In this document: one piece after another, positions 10,215 through 21,309 of the stretch | How the letters are laid out: each line of letters starts with the position of its first letter | How positions within the stretch are numbered: position 1 is the first letter of the stretch | Source of the DNA: Steromphala cineraria | Taxonomy: Eukaryota > Mollusca > Gastropoda > Trochida > Trochidae | Assembly: GCA_916613615.1 (NCBI GenBank) | Contig: OU744726.1 | Location: 67,724,764 to 67,788,763, forward strand | DNA length: 64,000 nucleotides | Direction: 5' to 3' | Notes under the pieces: generated by a model | The model's input: only the letters and a program-made list of their open reading frames with translations | Databases searched by the model: none | Told to the model about the DNA's origin: nothing | Position numbers and translations under genes: made by a program

Positions 10215-12309
10215 TTGTTTTTATCTTTAGGAAACTATTAATTTACTTATTCAGGTAGTTCTACACGTGTTCTATCGATTTTTTCACTATGAAAATCTTC
10301 CCATCAATCTTAAAACAAATATTGTTTTGTTTTATCTATATTGACACGGAATTATATTGCTCAAATATTGTATCTATTTGATCAATTTATTTCTGAAAAA
10401 AGTTTATGGTACTGTAACATAAGCAATATCAACGAAAAAAGTAACGGGATTTTATGGATGCAATTGGATTCCATTCATCCAAGTTTTACATATTTGCTGT
10501 GGTAATTTATTATTGCAAAACAAGAACTAAAAATGAAGGGGTAGGAATACAACCTTGTCGTATGATGTGTGTATGAAAAGTTAAATATATACGTCTTATG
10601 ATGGAACAATCGTATGTTAACTATTGATGACTAGCAGAATTGTTTTACAGTTGGTTGGTTATAATCGTTTACGGCTCGACTTAGAAGGGAAAAATAAAAT
10701 AGGCAGGTTATCTGGTTACAAGGTCATTACAAGAAATTCTTAAATAAAGCACTTGTAATCTTCTTGATCGGTGATTAGTCAATTACACCAAGAGGTCAAA
10801 GTGGAGTCAAAGGCGAAACTATAACGGCTTAAGATACTCAGCTTGCGAAATGTTTCATCTGCCTTACATTGCGAGAAATAATGAACTTATTTTGAACGGG
10901 GGATTTCCCCTTGTCTTCTGACAACATTGAACAAGTTCTTCTTGCTCCATGTGCGATATCTCAAAACTGTGTTAAGCGGTTTTGTAGGTAGAGTTTTGGA
11001 GTCATGGTCACGTCTCTGATTCATCAAATGCCACTTTCATTCCAAAAAAGCTACTCTGTTGGGTTTCCTACGGTCTAATGATCTGAAACATTAATCTGAA
11101 AATATCTCATATAATCATGTGTAGAAAAAGGGAAAGTAATCCTTTTTAAACGAGATTGGCAGTAAATAATATAGAGATTTCGATATTGGTTTTCATTTAT
11201 GTCAAACACTGTTCTACAAGAGTAATAAACCAATCAGATTAAGAAAACCACTTGCTATTGGTTCACAATTTCATATAACAATAACTTAAGTCGAAGTTGA
11301 GAAATAATTTTGTTTTCAAAATTATTTGGTTGCTTTGATATCCGTTGCTTGCCTCTGTGGCCCTTCTAGTTTAGTGAACGAAGCGCACGTAAATGAGTTA
11401 TTGAATGGTTCTGTTTATTTGAAAACAAGACCATATCAATCGCTGTTTCAATCCAATTTTTCAAGTATGTGATGTCCTTGTGAGATAGTTTAAAATGCAT
11501 TTTTGAGACTTACAGACACGTTGGAATAATCACCAGACTTGGGCCTCAGCATGACATTATCTGTCATTCTTTCAAATGACATCATTGCTTCATCAGTGTC
11601 CATGTGAAACACAAGTTAGTAAGAATGTGGTGTTTAATTGTGTCTCGTAGTAAATCAGGAACTATTGATGTCTTGTGTGTTTACCAAATGTGACCATTAA
11701 TAAACATCGGTTTATAAGATCCATATGGTCAAATCCGAACAGTGAATGCGATTGGTGAGTTAAACAAATCTTCATTCTCCCTGTGCGTGCGAAAGACAAT
11801 CTTACTTACTTTTAAGTTTAAAATCTTTCTGAAAAATCAAGTCAGTGGTTCATGTTGTTTATTATTTGTACATTGGGAGTAGTTTCTTACTGTTCAAAAA
11901 TAGTAACATCGTGTCCTGCGGATTTGTTTTGAATATATTATCAATAAAGTCAATGAATACAAACAAATGCCATGACAGAAGTTTTATTGTTGAAGCTAAA
12001 CATACAGTATTAACAAAGTTAACGTTCTTGGAAACTGTACGAGTGAGGAGCCAGAAGTAGAGGGTGTGAGTCCGGGCTAGTTTCATTCTTGTCCAGTAGG
12101 GGTTTAGTCTATGTGGTCAGCAAGCTCGGACACTGGTCAACACACCTACATCCTTCCTACTCGGACACATATGGCAATAAGACCGAGAAAAGTACTGCTG
12201 TGTGTATTTTAGAAATATGGTGTTAACAACATGTAGAATATATTTTATGACAGTAATATAATATTGATAGAGTATTTATCAGTCTTGATTTTCATTCAAA
12301 CAATTTTAT
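10215..12309. other. Intergenic region between convergent genes
   Basis: I see no exon-like coding sequence. Open frames on both strands near 11,845-12,086 overlap each other and match no family. 12,050-12,190 is somewhat richer in G+C but gives no recognisable peptide on either strand. Confidence 0.5.
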
Positions 12310-13440
12310 GTCATGGACAAGTTTTTAAAGCAAAACTACAAAATAAGCAAAACTTTAAGAATCATGCACTGTGGCGTATTTAACTATCATACTCAAAATT
12401 CGTTTTGAAAGGGTTTACAAAAAAATTGTTTTAACAGTTTAACATTCTTCTTATTTTACCACCAAAGGAACGCCTAAAGTTTACTTTCTGAATTTTTGTA
12501 CTTTTGATCCTTTGTGTATTATATAGTATTGAATTTACTTGAAATCGCAAATTTTTTAAATCTTATGTTTTTAATGCAAAACTACGTATACAAAATAAGC
12601 GAAACTAAAAATTCATAGGCTGTAGTGTACTAAACTCTGATACTCAAATTCGTTTTTAAAATATTTTTTTGATTTTTGAATTATTTCAAAAGTTTAAACT
12701 TTACAAAATTTTACCATCAAAGGAACGCCTAAAGTTAACTTTCTGAATGTATGTATATATAAAAAATTGAATTAAGGCCTACTTAAAAATCGGAAATGTT
12801 TAAAATGTTTTTATTGCATAACTACAAAATAAGCGAAACTTGAAAAGTGATAGACTGTATCGAAAACTATCGTACTCAAAATCATCTTGAAACTATTATA
12901 AAATGGTTTGGAATTTTTAACATTAAAATCTCCTTCACATTTTAGCATTAAAGGAACGCCTAAAGTAAACTTTTTTAATGTATGAACAATTAATCTTTTG
13001 TGAAATTATTTGTATTTACTTGAAATTTCAAAAAGTTTAAAATGTTTCGTTTTTAATGCTAAACAACAAAAAAACGAAATCTATTTAAAGCAAGGACTGT
13101 AGTGTATTAAACTATCATACTCAAATTCGTTTTGAAAATTTTATTGTTGATTTTTTTTATTTGAATTATTTAACAATTTAACCTTCATTTTTTACCATAA
13201 ACGGAACGCATTAAGTTGTCTTAAGAATGTATATAGAGCGAATTTTTATGTTTTTCAAATGCAAAACTCCAAAATAAGAGAAACTTGAAAAGTCAGGGGC
13301 TGTATCGTAATCTATCGTACTCAAATTTACTGTTGAATTTTTAACGGTAAAATTTACCTCTATAGATTTGAATATACTTAACAATCGCAATGTTTTAAAC
13401 GTTTTGTTCATCCTCTTAACAACTAAAAACTCTTAAAATC
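12310..13440. repeat. Diverged satellite, about 240-bp unit, 4-5 copies
   Basis: Two landmarks recur in order. 'AAAACTACAAAATAAGC' and variants occur near 12,336, 12,578, 12,816, 13,059 and 13,263. 'GGAACGCCTAAAGT' and variants occur near 12,468, 12,723, 12,954 and 13,203. Spacing is roughly 205-255 bp and the copies are well diverged, so this is an old array. It lies just past the 3' end of the minus-strand gene and probably supplies part of its 3' UTR region; the first minus-strand AATAAA after the stop is at 13,157-13,162. Confidence 0.75.
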
Positions 13441-13619
13441 AATCATTTCAGTCTCACCCGAATGGAAAAAAGTTGATATATAAAATACAAGAACTAGTAT
13501 CACATTTTCACCCATATTTCCGGAAAACTAACACATGGACAGGCTACGATCTACATCTGGAAACATGGATTGAATGGATTCAGATGGTACAAACATTCAA
13601 TCATCGCCAACCGAAACTG

Positions 13620-14077
13620 CTAGATCTGCCATTGGGCAGTAGCGTTGATGCCTACACCGAACTGAAGGAAGTTAACGGTGTAAGGGAAGGCATCAGCCAC
13701 ATTCAGCTGCATATCGCTCCCGACGAGGGACCCATATCCCACTTTGAGCACCTGTCTGCCACGGGCTTCATCCTTCTTCCAAGTGATCCAGAATGTTTTG
13801 AACTGGTTGCAGTCCAGAAGAGTGATTTCCTTTTCTTTCAAAAGGACCTTTGGCTTAGACGGAGAATACTTCACCAAATCTATCCATGTTTTGTTGTTGA
13901 CCCTATTGTCTATTCGCAACACGTACAGCTCACGCCCTGTCTTGGCTAGTGCCAGTTTCGCAGAGTGACAGGCCTTGACATTGAACCGTAGTGTGTTACT
14001 TGGAGGAATGGAATAACCTTGCCGCATCGGTCTGTACCATTTGTTAGTGTCAGTCGTTTCAAAGTCGAAACTGAAGT
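13620..14077 (-). CDS. Terminal exon: farnesoic acid O-methyltransferase domain
   Basis: The acceptor is tatcatttcag; TAG is the last codon (13620-13622). It is 152 codons including the stop. After FSFDFETTDTNKWYRPM it shows the PF12248 pattern: FNVKACHSAKLALA, then YVLRIDNRVNNKTWI, a charged strand region, FWITWKKDEARGRQVLKVGY, and NFLQFGVGINATAQWQI before the stop. FWI.W, VG.G and the closing W match the family. The crustacean founding members were linked to methyl farnesoate synthesis, but this domain is better read as a binding or adhesive module. The leading AC completes a Gly/Asp-type codon with the G of the previous exon (GAC). Confidence 0.85.
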
Positions 14078-14351
14078 CTGAAATGATATAAATTACTCAT
14101 TATAAATCCTACCAAGCCTTGAATAATGGACTTTTACTGGCTTGCATGTTCTCTGATCTCATCATTAGGTTTGCATGCATTATTATATAATTGATTTTTC
14201 ATATTGTCTTGTAATTTAAATGTAAATCGGGTGGCATCAACTGACAGCCATAGCATATGAATGGTTAAGGTAATGTTGACTAATTGAATGTTGAAAACAT
14301 GTATTGATTATCGTTAACTGATGATGTAGGACAGCTAATGTATAGACCTAC
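14078..14351 (-). other. Short intron
   Basis: The donor is AGAGAG|gtaggtc and the acceptor tttcag, on the minus strand. It holds nothing beyond AT-rich intron sequence. Confidence 0.75.
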
Positions 14352-14480
14352 CTCTCCTGCAGGACTTCAGATCACTCTGCAGAGTAAAGTCTGGTTTGCA
14401 GAAGCAGTGTCGGGCTGTTGTATTCAGAGGGAGACATGCTTGTTGACAGTTGCTGTGAGATGGGAGACAGGGCTGGTCAA
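14352..14480 (-). CDS. EGF-like module exon
   Basis: The acceptor is ttgtttacag and the donor AGGAGAG|gtaggt. It is 129 bp, a symmetric phase 1-1 exon, the classic form for EGF modules. It encodes six Cys spaced C-x6-C-x3-C-x9-C-x-C-x12-C in a 43-residue segment (DQPCLPSHSNCQQACLP, then HCFCKPDFTLQ). This is the EGF type that follows YWTD propellers in LDLR/LRP proteins. No calcium-binding consensus (D-x-D/N-E) was seen. Confidence 0.88.
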
Positions 14481-14737
14481 CTGTAAACAAAAAACAAACA
14501 AGCTATGAATACTGTATACAGGAAAACTATTGTACGGTAAGTGGAGTTTTACGATGATCCAAGGGTTTTGTGATGACAGAACAAAAGAACAATGTTGCAA
14601 TCTCCACTTGTCCAACTGTCTTGAACTTTAACAAGATTAACTGGAGTAAATAACAGTATAATTATGATTTAGTATAGGCTTTTGTTATCAACTAAACATT
14701 ATTCACCCGCATTAATAATGTTGTGAAACAAACAAAA

Positions 14738-15508
14738 CACTGTTGCAATTTCCAAGACTTCTGTGATGATCTCTAGAAGAACTATTTTGATCTGTTGCTA
14801 TTGTGATCTCCAGAAGAACTGTTATGATCTACTGTTGTGACCTATGAGAGTACTGTTGTGATCTCTAAGAGTACTTATATGATCAGTAAAAGTACTGTTA
14901 TGATCTTGATATGTTCTGTTTTGATTTGTAACGGTATTGTTATGATCTGTGGGAGTACTGTTGTGATTAATATGATTAGTGATGTGATCTATTAAAGTAC
15001 TATTTTGATCTCTTCGAATACTGTTTGGATCTGCAAGATTACTGTTGTGATCTAAAGGAATACTTTTGTGACCTGTAAGAGTACAGATATGATATGTAAT
15101 AGTAATGCTGTGATCTGTAAGAGTACTGTTATCTGTAAGAGTACTGTTGTGTTCTGTGAGAGTACTGTTGTAATCTAAGAGAGTACTATTTTGGTGTGTT
15201 AGAGTATTTTTATCATATCTAAGAATACTATTTTGATCTCATAGAATACTGTTGTTATCTGTAAGAGTACTGTTGTGACCGTACTCTTTTGAACTGTTGA
15301 ATAGTACTCTTGAAAACTGCTGGTGTACTAATGTGTATTACTAGAGTACTGTTGTAATCTGTGAGAGTACTGTTGTGATCTAGGAGAGTACTATTTTGGT
15401 TTCAAAGAGTATTTCTGTAATCTCTTAAAGTACTAGTGTCATCTCTTAGAATACTGTTGTGACCTATGAGAGTACAGGAGTACTGTTGTCATCTCCAGGA
15501 GCACTGTA
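14738..15508. repeat. 21-bp minisatellite starting at a 5' splice site
   Basis: Units resemble GTACTGTTGTGATCTGTAAGA, about 21 bp with indels, in roughly 30-35 diverged copies. The array fills most of the intron between the exons at 15510 and 14480. On the minus strand its first unit begins at the GT of the donor (CACACAG|gtacag), so unit starts look like that donor (ca|gtactc). Confidence 0.8.
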
Positions 15509-15509
15509 C

Positions 15510-15613
15510 CTGTGTGGGGAATGGTTGTGTTGATAACCTTCATACGACTGGTGGCTGGAGGAACAACATGGATACTGACACGTGCTGTACGATCTCGGTT
15601 CTCTCTCATCAGT
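15510..15613 (-). CDS. Exon linking propeller to EGF module
   Basis: The acceptor is attattgtag and the donor CACACAG|gtacag. It has 104 bases: one completing a Lys codon, 34 codons, then one base. It encodes LMRENRDRTARVSIHVVPP and VINTTIPHTV, the last propeller strand and the approach to the EGF module. Weak similarity alone would not identify it, but phase agreement on both sides and the position are convincing. Confidence 0.78.
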
Positions 15614-15836
15614 CTACAATAATATGATTCTCTTATATTATTTAGTTTCTTAAATGTATTTTATTTTTTCACTTGATAGTTTTATTTAAAATGTGATTTT
15701 TATATATTATTTAACAAATATTTGAAGAAATTTGAATAATTTAAATATCTCAGATGTCATCATGTTACCCTCAGTCCTCATTTTAACGAATTAAACGACC
15801 ACGAACTCTCATAGCCATTTGTATTAATTAATTTAC

Positions 15837-15987
15837 TTTGGAATGTTTCCCTCCTTGAAGATTGTGAAGAAGTACTCATCTGTTGCCCCGAATCTATTTG
15901 AGAATCTCAGTGAGAGAGTCTGTGGTTCGGATCCGTCCATGTTGCTGGACCTGAGGCGGTCGGCACTCTGCCACATCAGTCTCTTGT
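15837..15987 (-). CDS. YWTD blade exon
   Basis: The acceptor is gcttccag and the donor ATTCCAAA|gtaaat. It has 151 bases: two finishing an Asp codon, 49 codons and two bases over. It encodes DKRLMWQSADRLRSSNMDG followed by SEPQTLSLRF, a good LDLR class B repeat (the '..rLyWtda..drI.r.nlDGs..qtL' pattern), then the next strand FGATDEYFFTIFKEGNIPK. The 67-bp tandem array begins inside its first 13 bases and continues into the upstream intron. Confidence 0.88.
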
Positions 15988-16722
15988 CTGGAAGCATAAC
16001 ACCTATATAGAGTGGATATGTAACATTGACTTATCTTCCACGTGAGTCTCTTGTCTGGAAGCATAACACCTATATAGAGTGGATATGTTACATTGACTTA
16101 TCTTCCACATCAGTCTATTTTCTGGAACAATAACACCTATATAGACTGGATATGTTACATTGACTTATCTTCCACGTGAGTCTCTTGTCTGGAAGCATAA
16201 CACTTATATAGACTGGATATGTTACAGTGACTTATCTTCCACGTGAGTCTCTTGTCTGGAAGCATAACACCTATATAGACTGGATATGTTACATTGACTT
16301 ATCTTCCACGAGAGTCTCTTGTCTGGAAGCATAACACCTATATAGACTGGATATGTTACAGTGACTTATCTTCCACGTGAGTCTCTTGTCTGGAAGCATA
16401 ACACTTATATAGACTGGATATGTTACATTGACTTATCTTCCACGTGAGTCTCTTGTCTGGAAGCATAACACCTATATAGACTGGATATGTTACATTGACT
16501 TATCTTCCACGTGAGTCTCTTGTCTGGAAGCTTAACACCTATATAGACTGGATATGTTACAGTGACTTATCTTCCACGTGAGTCTCTTGTCTGGAAGCAT
16601 AAGACTTATATAGACTGGATATGTTACATTGACTTATCTTCCACGTGAGTCTCTTGTCTGGAAGCATAACACTTATATAGACTGGATATGTTACATTGAC
16701 TTATCTTCCACATCAGTCTCCA
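15975..16722. repeat. 67-bp minisatellite built on a 3' splice site
   Basis: About eleven copies, 67 bp apart (15,981, 16,048, 16,115, 16,182 and so on to about 16,651, then a partial). On the minus strand each unit contains CTTCCAG|ACAAGAGACT or a close variant, the acceptor and first ten exon bases of the exon at 15987. Copies are very similar; the one near 16,115 is changed (tctattttctggaac). The splice-site AG is kept in most units, giving about ten decoy acceptors upstream of the real one. Confidence 0.9.
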
Positions 16723-16902
16723 GATACCAAACAAGACAATTTTGTGAAACGTTTGGAAATATTACAAACTATATTATTCTTCTTGATTTGAATGTAGTAG
16801 CATTTGACTTCTCATTTTGTATAATGATGTAGATGGCGTTTATCCTTTCATATAATATTGATAGATGAAGTGAAGGTTGATATAAGAAGAAACTGCTGTT
16901 AC

Positions 16903-17018
16903 CACGATGGTTGACAGTGAGTCCCCAGATGGTGTGAGTGTCTGTGTAGAGAGTGCGAGGAGTCTCGTCTCCGTACTGCATGTACACGATGGTGTCAGTC
17001 TCCATCCAGTATATACCA
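16903..17018 (-). CDS. YWTD blade exon
   Basis: The acceptor is gtgttgcag and the donor CATCGTG|gtaaca. It has 116 bases: one finishing a Phe codon, 38 codons, one over. It encodes GIYWMETDTIVYMQYGDETP and RTLYTDTHTIWGLTVNHR, a full class B repeat in which YWME stands at the YWTD position and IWGLTVNHR leads into the next strand. Phase joins it to the flanking exons. Confidence 0.9.
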
Positions 17019-18649
17019 CTGCAACACCACAGTCACACACTAACAACCTCTACAATATTTCCCCCTAAATATATATAATGTCTCATGTGACTCTTAATCT
17101 AAATCCATCACATCTCCTAACAAAGGTTGGACAGACCCACTTATTGGAATATGATATCACGAGGCATTGTATTCCAATCGGGTTATTGTCAAATAGAATT
17201 GGTGTATTTCCGCATTAGGAGAAGATCTATATGCTTACTGTAAAAAGTTAGGTCTTGTTGATATGTCATCAGCAAACTGTCAGTAGAGTGAAAATAGCAA
17301 TTATTCTTTTCAAATGCCTATTGAAAATGCACTTTTTCATATGAAGTTTCAAATAATTAGAAGAGATATTTATCAAATAGATAAATTTTATGAAATTATC
17401 AAATCCTGGACACGATAATGTTTTCTATTTTGCTATAGAAGTTTTATTTTTTTAAGCTGAACAAGGTCACATATTTGCATAATATAGGATTATATGAATC
17501 ACTCTTTTACGGATTCAGTGGTAATGGCAATAGTTTCCAAGCAGCACTGACACATAATCCACTCACATTTGCTGGAATGTATAGTTTTATAATGTATCTC
17601 ATTTTGGATAGAATGCGTTTTTCTGAATGAGAAAGGCCAGCCAAAATTTAATATCCCATTACATTTTGCTAATGAATCAACATAAAGACTCTAACATATT
17701 CGCTTAGGAAGACATACAGAATAGATTTAGACAATAACTTACGAGTGATTGGGAATGACAGATTATCTTTCCCTCGTTATATTAATTGTGTAATTCTCGA
17801 GCCAATGACAGATTATCTTTCCCGAGTTATATTAATTTCGTTACACAACTAATATAACGAGCCGTATAATTTATAAGCTAAAAATTTAGATTCTTTAAAA
17901 CAAAACTTTCTAATCAAGCTCTAAATTAATACGCGTTTGCCGTTGCTTTACTCCTGATATGCATACACACGTACGGCTAAATATCCATTGCGAAGTGTTA
18001 TAGAAAATGTAACTTAAATGTAGTTGGTGTTTAAATGTCGTTTTTCTTTTTTATCTAGCCGTCATTTCAAGTTGTGTATTGATTTTAAGTGACTTGCGAC
18101 GTCCTACGGTAACACAATACATATCGGCGCAAACTGAAATTCCTATGACGTCGCCATAAATACCGTGACGTCATATCCGCTCGTGTCTATGACGTCATTA
18201 CAATCGAACGAAACACGTCGCATTCTAGGCAACCGAAAGCTTTACGCGACGACAAAGTTATTTGTTGATTGATAATTTCTATGCTTTCGGACAATTTGAC
18301 TGACTCATCAAACATCATTTGCATCGGCACATGTGCAAATTGGCAGGTAGCAACAACATGGAATAAATTGAACTTGTTTAGATTTAGAATCAGGGAAAAC
18401 AACATGTCAGTCGAATACAAAAATGAAAGATGAATGAATTAGTCCCGGCACAACGTTGAATTTCATTGGTTCACAACAACCAATCAAAAGACAGGAAAAG
18501 GTGTAACTCCCTAGGGACTTACAGGGAAAATACTACCCTGTGTCCGTCCTCCCTTATGAGTAATATTTAAATATATGCCTAAGTAAATATTAATACATAT
18601 CCAGAACATATTATGAATTATTGATATAAGATACCACTCATAAACTTAC
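17019..18649 (-). other. Intron without recognised genes
   Basis: 1.6 kb. Two direct copies of AATGACAGATTATCTTTCCC lie near 17,754 and 17,804, followed by an inverted partial copy (about 17,845). TGACGTC-type palindromes cluster at about 18,146-18,200. A 77-codon open frame at 18,187-18,420 on the minus strand matches nothing I know. Confidence 0.6.
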
Positions 18650-18812
18650 AACTCCTGATCAAGAACCAGACCATTTGAGCTGGGGAGATCGGACAGCAGT
18701 ATCCACTGGGCACCAGTTACAATATGATAGGCAGCAAGCACTCCCTGGTTGGTCATGTAGAAGAGAAGGCTGGATCCGATATCAACATCCAGGCCAGTCA
18801 CAACAGTTCCAT
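18650..18812 (-). CDS. YWTD blade exon, parent of the 37-kb satellite
   Basis: The acceptor is cattcactgcag and the donor CAGGAGTT|gtaagt. It has 163 bases: two finishing an Asp codon, 53 codons, two over. It encodes DGTVVTGLDVDIGSSLLFYM and then VLAAYHIVTGAQWILLSDLP and NGLVLDQE, one propeller blade. GLDVDIG takes the 'gldyd' position and LLFYM the YWTD position. Its first 40 bases and the upstream 25 intron bases are the source of the tandem array at 18,813-55,899; the acceptor used here is in effect the last unit of that array. Confidence 0.9.
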
Positions 18813-18835
18813 CTGCAGTGAATGTAGAATAGCAA

Positions 18836-19340
18836 AGTAAGGGTATATAAGTAGCCAACAGTGATGTCTTGTGTCCGATATCAACGTCTAGGACGGCCAC
18901 AGTAAATGTAGTATAGCATAGTAAGGGTATATAAGTAACCAACATTGATGTCTTGTGTCCGATATCAACGTCTAGGACGATCACAGTGAATGTAGAATAG
19001 AATAGTAAGGGTATATAAATAGCCAACAGTGATGTCTTGTGTCCAATATCAACGTCTAGGACGATCACAGTAAATGCAGTATAGCATAGTAAGGATATAT
19101 AAGTAGCCAACAGGGATGTCTTGTGTCCGATATCAACGTCTAGGACGATCACAGTAAATGCAGTATAGCAAAGTAAGGGTATATTAGTAGCCAACAGTGA
19201 TGTCATGTGTCCGATATCAACGTCTAGGACGGTCACAGTAAATGCAGTATAGCATACTAAGGGTATATTAGTAGTCAACAGGGATGTCTTGTGTCCGATA
19301 TCAACGTCTAGGACGGTCACAGTAAATGTAGTATAGTATA
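18836..19340 (-). repeat. 84-bp in-frame units next to the exon
   Basis: Six units at the left edge are 84 bp because they keep 8 bp lost elsewhere (the 'ataagtagcc' region, landmarks near 18,852, 18,936, 19,020, 19,104, 19,188 and 19,272). As 84 = 28 codons, they stay open in the same frame as the adjoining exon, giving an unbroken 244-codon frame (19,380-18,646) through the splice acceptor. Each unit would encode a 28-residue copy around LDVDIGHKTSLLATYIPLL. These look like the oldest or least changed form of the unit. Whether any is translated is unknown. Confidence 0.85.
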
Positions 19341-21309
19341 GTAAGAGTATGTAACAGTGATGTCTTGTGTCCGATATCAACGTCGAGGACGGTCACAGTA
19401 AATGTAGTATAGCATAGTAATGGTATGTAACAGTGATGTCTTGTGTCCGATATCAACGTGGAGGACGGTCACAGTAAATGTAGTATAGTATAGTAAAGGT
19501 ATGTAACAGGGATGTCTTGTGTCCGATATCAACGTGGAGGACGGTCACAGTAAATGTAGTATAGCATAGTAAGAGTATGTAACAGTGATGTCTTGTGTCC
19601 GATATCAACGTCTAGGACGGTCACAGTAAATATAGTATAGCATAGTAAGGGTATGTAACAGTGATGTCTTGTGTCCGATATCAACGTCGAGGACGGTCAC
19701 AGTAAATGTAGTATAGTATAGTAAGGGTATGTAACAGTGATGTCTTGTGTCCGATATCAACGTCGAGGACGGTCACAGTAAATGCAGTATAGCATATAGT
19801 AAGGGTATGTAACAGTGATGTCTTGTGTCCGATATCAACGTCGAGGACGGTCACAGTAAATGTAGTATAGTATAGTAAGAGTATGTAACAGTGATGTCTT
19901 GTGTCCGATATCAACGTCGAGGACGGTCACAGTAAATGTAGTATAGTAGAGTAAGGGTATGTAACAGTGATGTCTTGTGTCCGATATCAACGTCGAGGAC
20001 GGTCACAGTAAATGCAGTATAGCATATAGTAAGGGTATGTAACAGTGATGTCTTGTGTCCGATATCAACGTCTTGGACGGTCACAGTAAATGTAGTACAG
20101 CATAGTAAGAGTATGTAACAGTGATGTCTTGTGTCCGATATCAACGTCTTGGACGGTCACAGTAAATGTAGTATAGCATAGTAAGAGTATGTAACAGTGA
20201 TGTCTTGTGTCCGATATCAACGTCTTGGACGGTCGAAGTAAATGTAGTACAGCATAGTATGAGTATGTAACAGTGATGTCTTGTGTCCGATATCAACGTC
20301 TTGGACGGTCACAGTGTATGTAGTATAGCATAGTAAGAGTATGTAACAGTGATGTCTTGTGTCCGATATCAACGTCGAGGACGGTCACAGTAAATGCAGT
20401 ATAGCATAGTAAGGGTATGTAACAGTGATGTCTTGTGTCCGATATCAACGTTTAGGACGGTCACAGTAAATGTAGTATAGCATAGCAAGGGTATATAACA
20501 GGGATGTCTTGTGTCCGATATTAACGTTTAGGACGGTCACAGTAAATGTAGTATAGCATAGTAAGGGTTTGTAACAGTGATGTCTTGTGTCCGATATCAA
20601 CGTCGAGGACGGTCACAGTAAATGTAGTATAGCATAGTAAGAGTATGTAACAGTGATGTCTTGTGTCCGATATTAACGTCTAGGACGGTCACAGTAAATG
20701 TAGTATAGCATAGTAAGGGTATATAACAGGGATGTCTTGTGTCCGATATCAACGTCGAGGACGGTCACAGTAAATGTAGTATAGTATAGTAAGAGTATGT
20801 AACAGTGATGTCTTGTGTCCGATATCAACGTCGAGGACGGTCACAGTAAATGTAGTATAGTATAGTAAGAGTATGTAACAGTGATGTCTTGTGTCCGATA
20901 TCAACGTCGAGGACGGTCACAGTAAATGCAGTATAGTATAGTAAGGGTATATAACAGTGATGTCTTGTGTCCGATATCAACGTCGAGGACGGTTTCAGTT
21001 AATGCAGTATAGCATATAGTAAGGGTATTTAACAGGGATGTCTTGTGTCCGATATCAACGTCTAGGACGGTCAAAGTAAATGTAGTATAGTATAGTAAGG
21101 GTATGTAACAGTGATGTCTTGTGTCCGATATCAACGTCGAGGACGGTCACAGTAAATGTAGTATAGCATAGTAAGAGTATGTAACAGTGATGTCTTGTGT
21201 CCGATATCAATGTCGAGGACGGTCACAGTTAATGCAGTATAGCATATAGTAAGGGTATGTAACAGGGATGTCTTGTGTCCGATATTAACGTCGAGGACGG
21301 TCACAGTAA

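Noticed and set aside
13473..13949. 158-codon plus-strand open frame
   Set aside because: It lies opposite the farnesoic acid O-methyltransferase exon, which has domain motifs, splice sites and phase agreement. The plus frame matches nothing.
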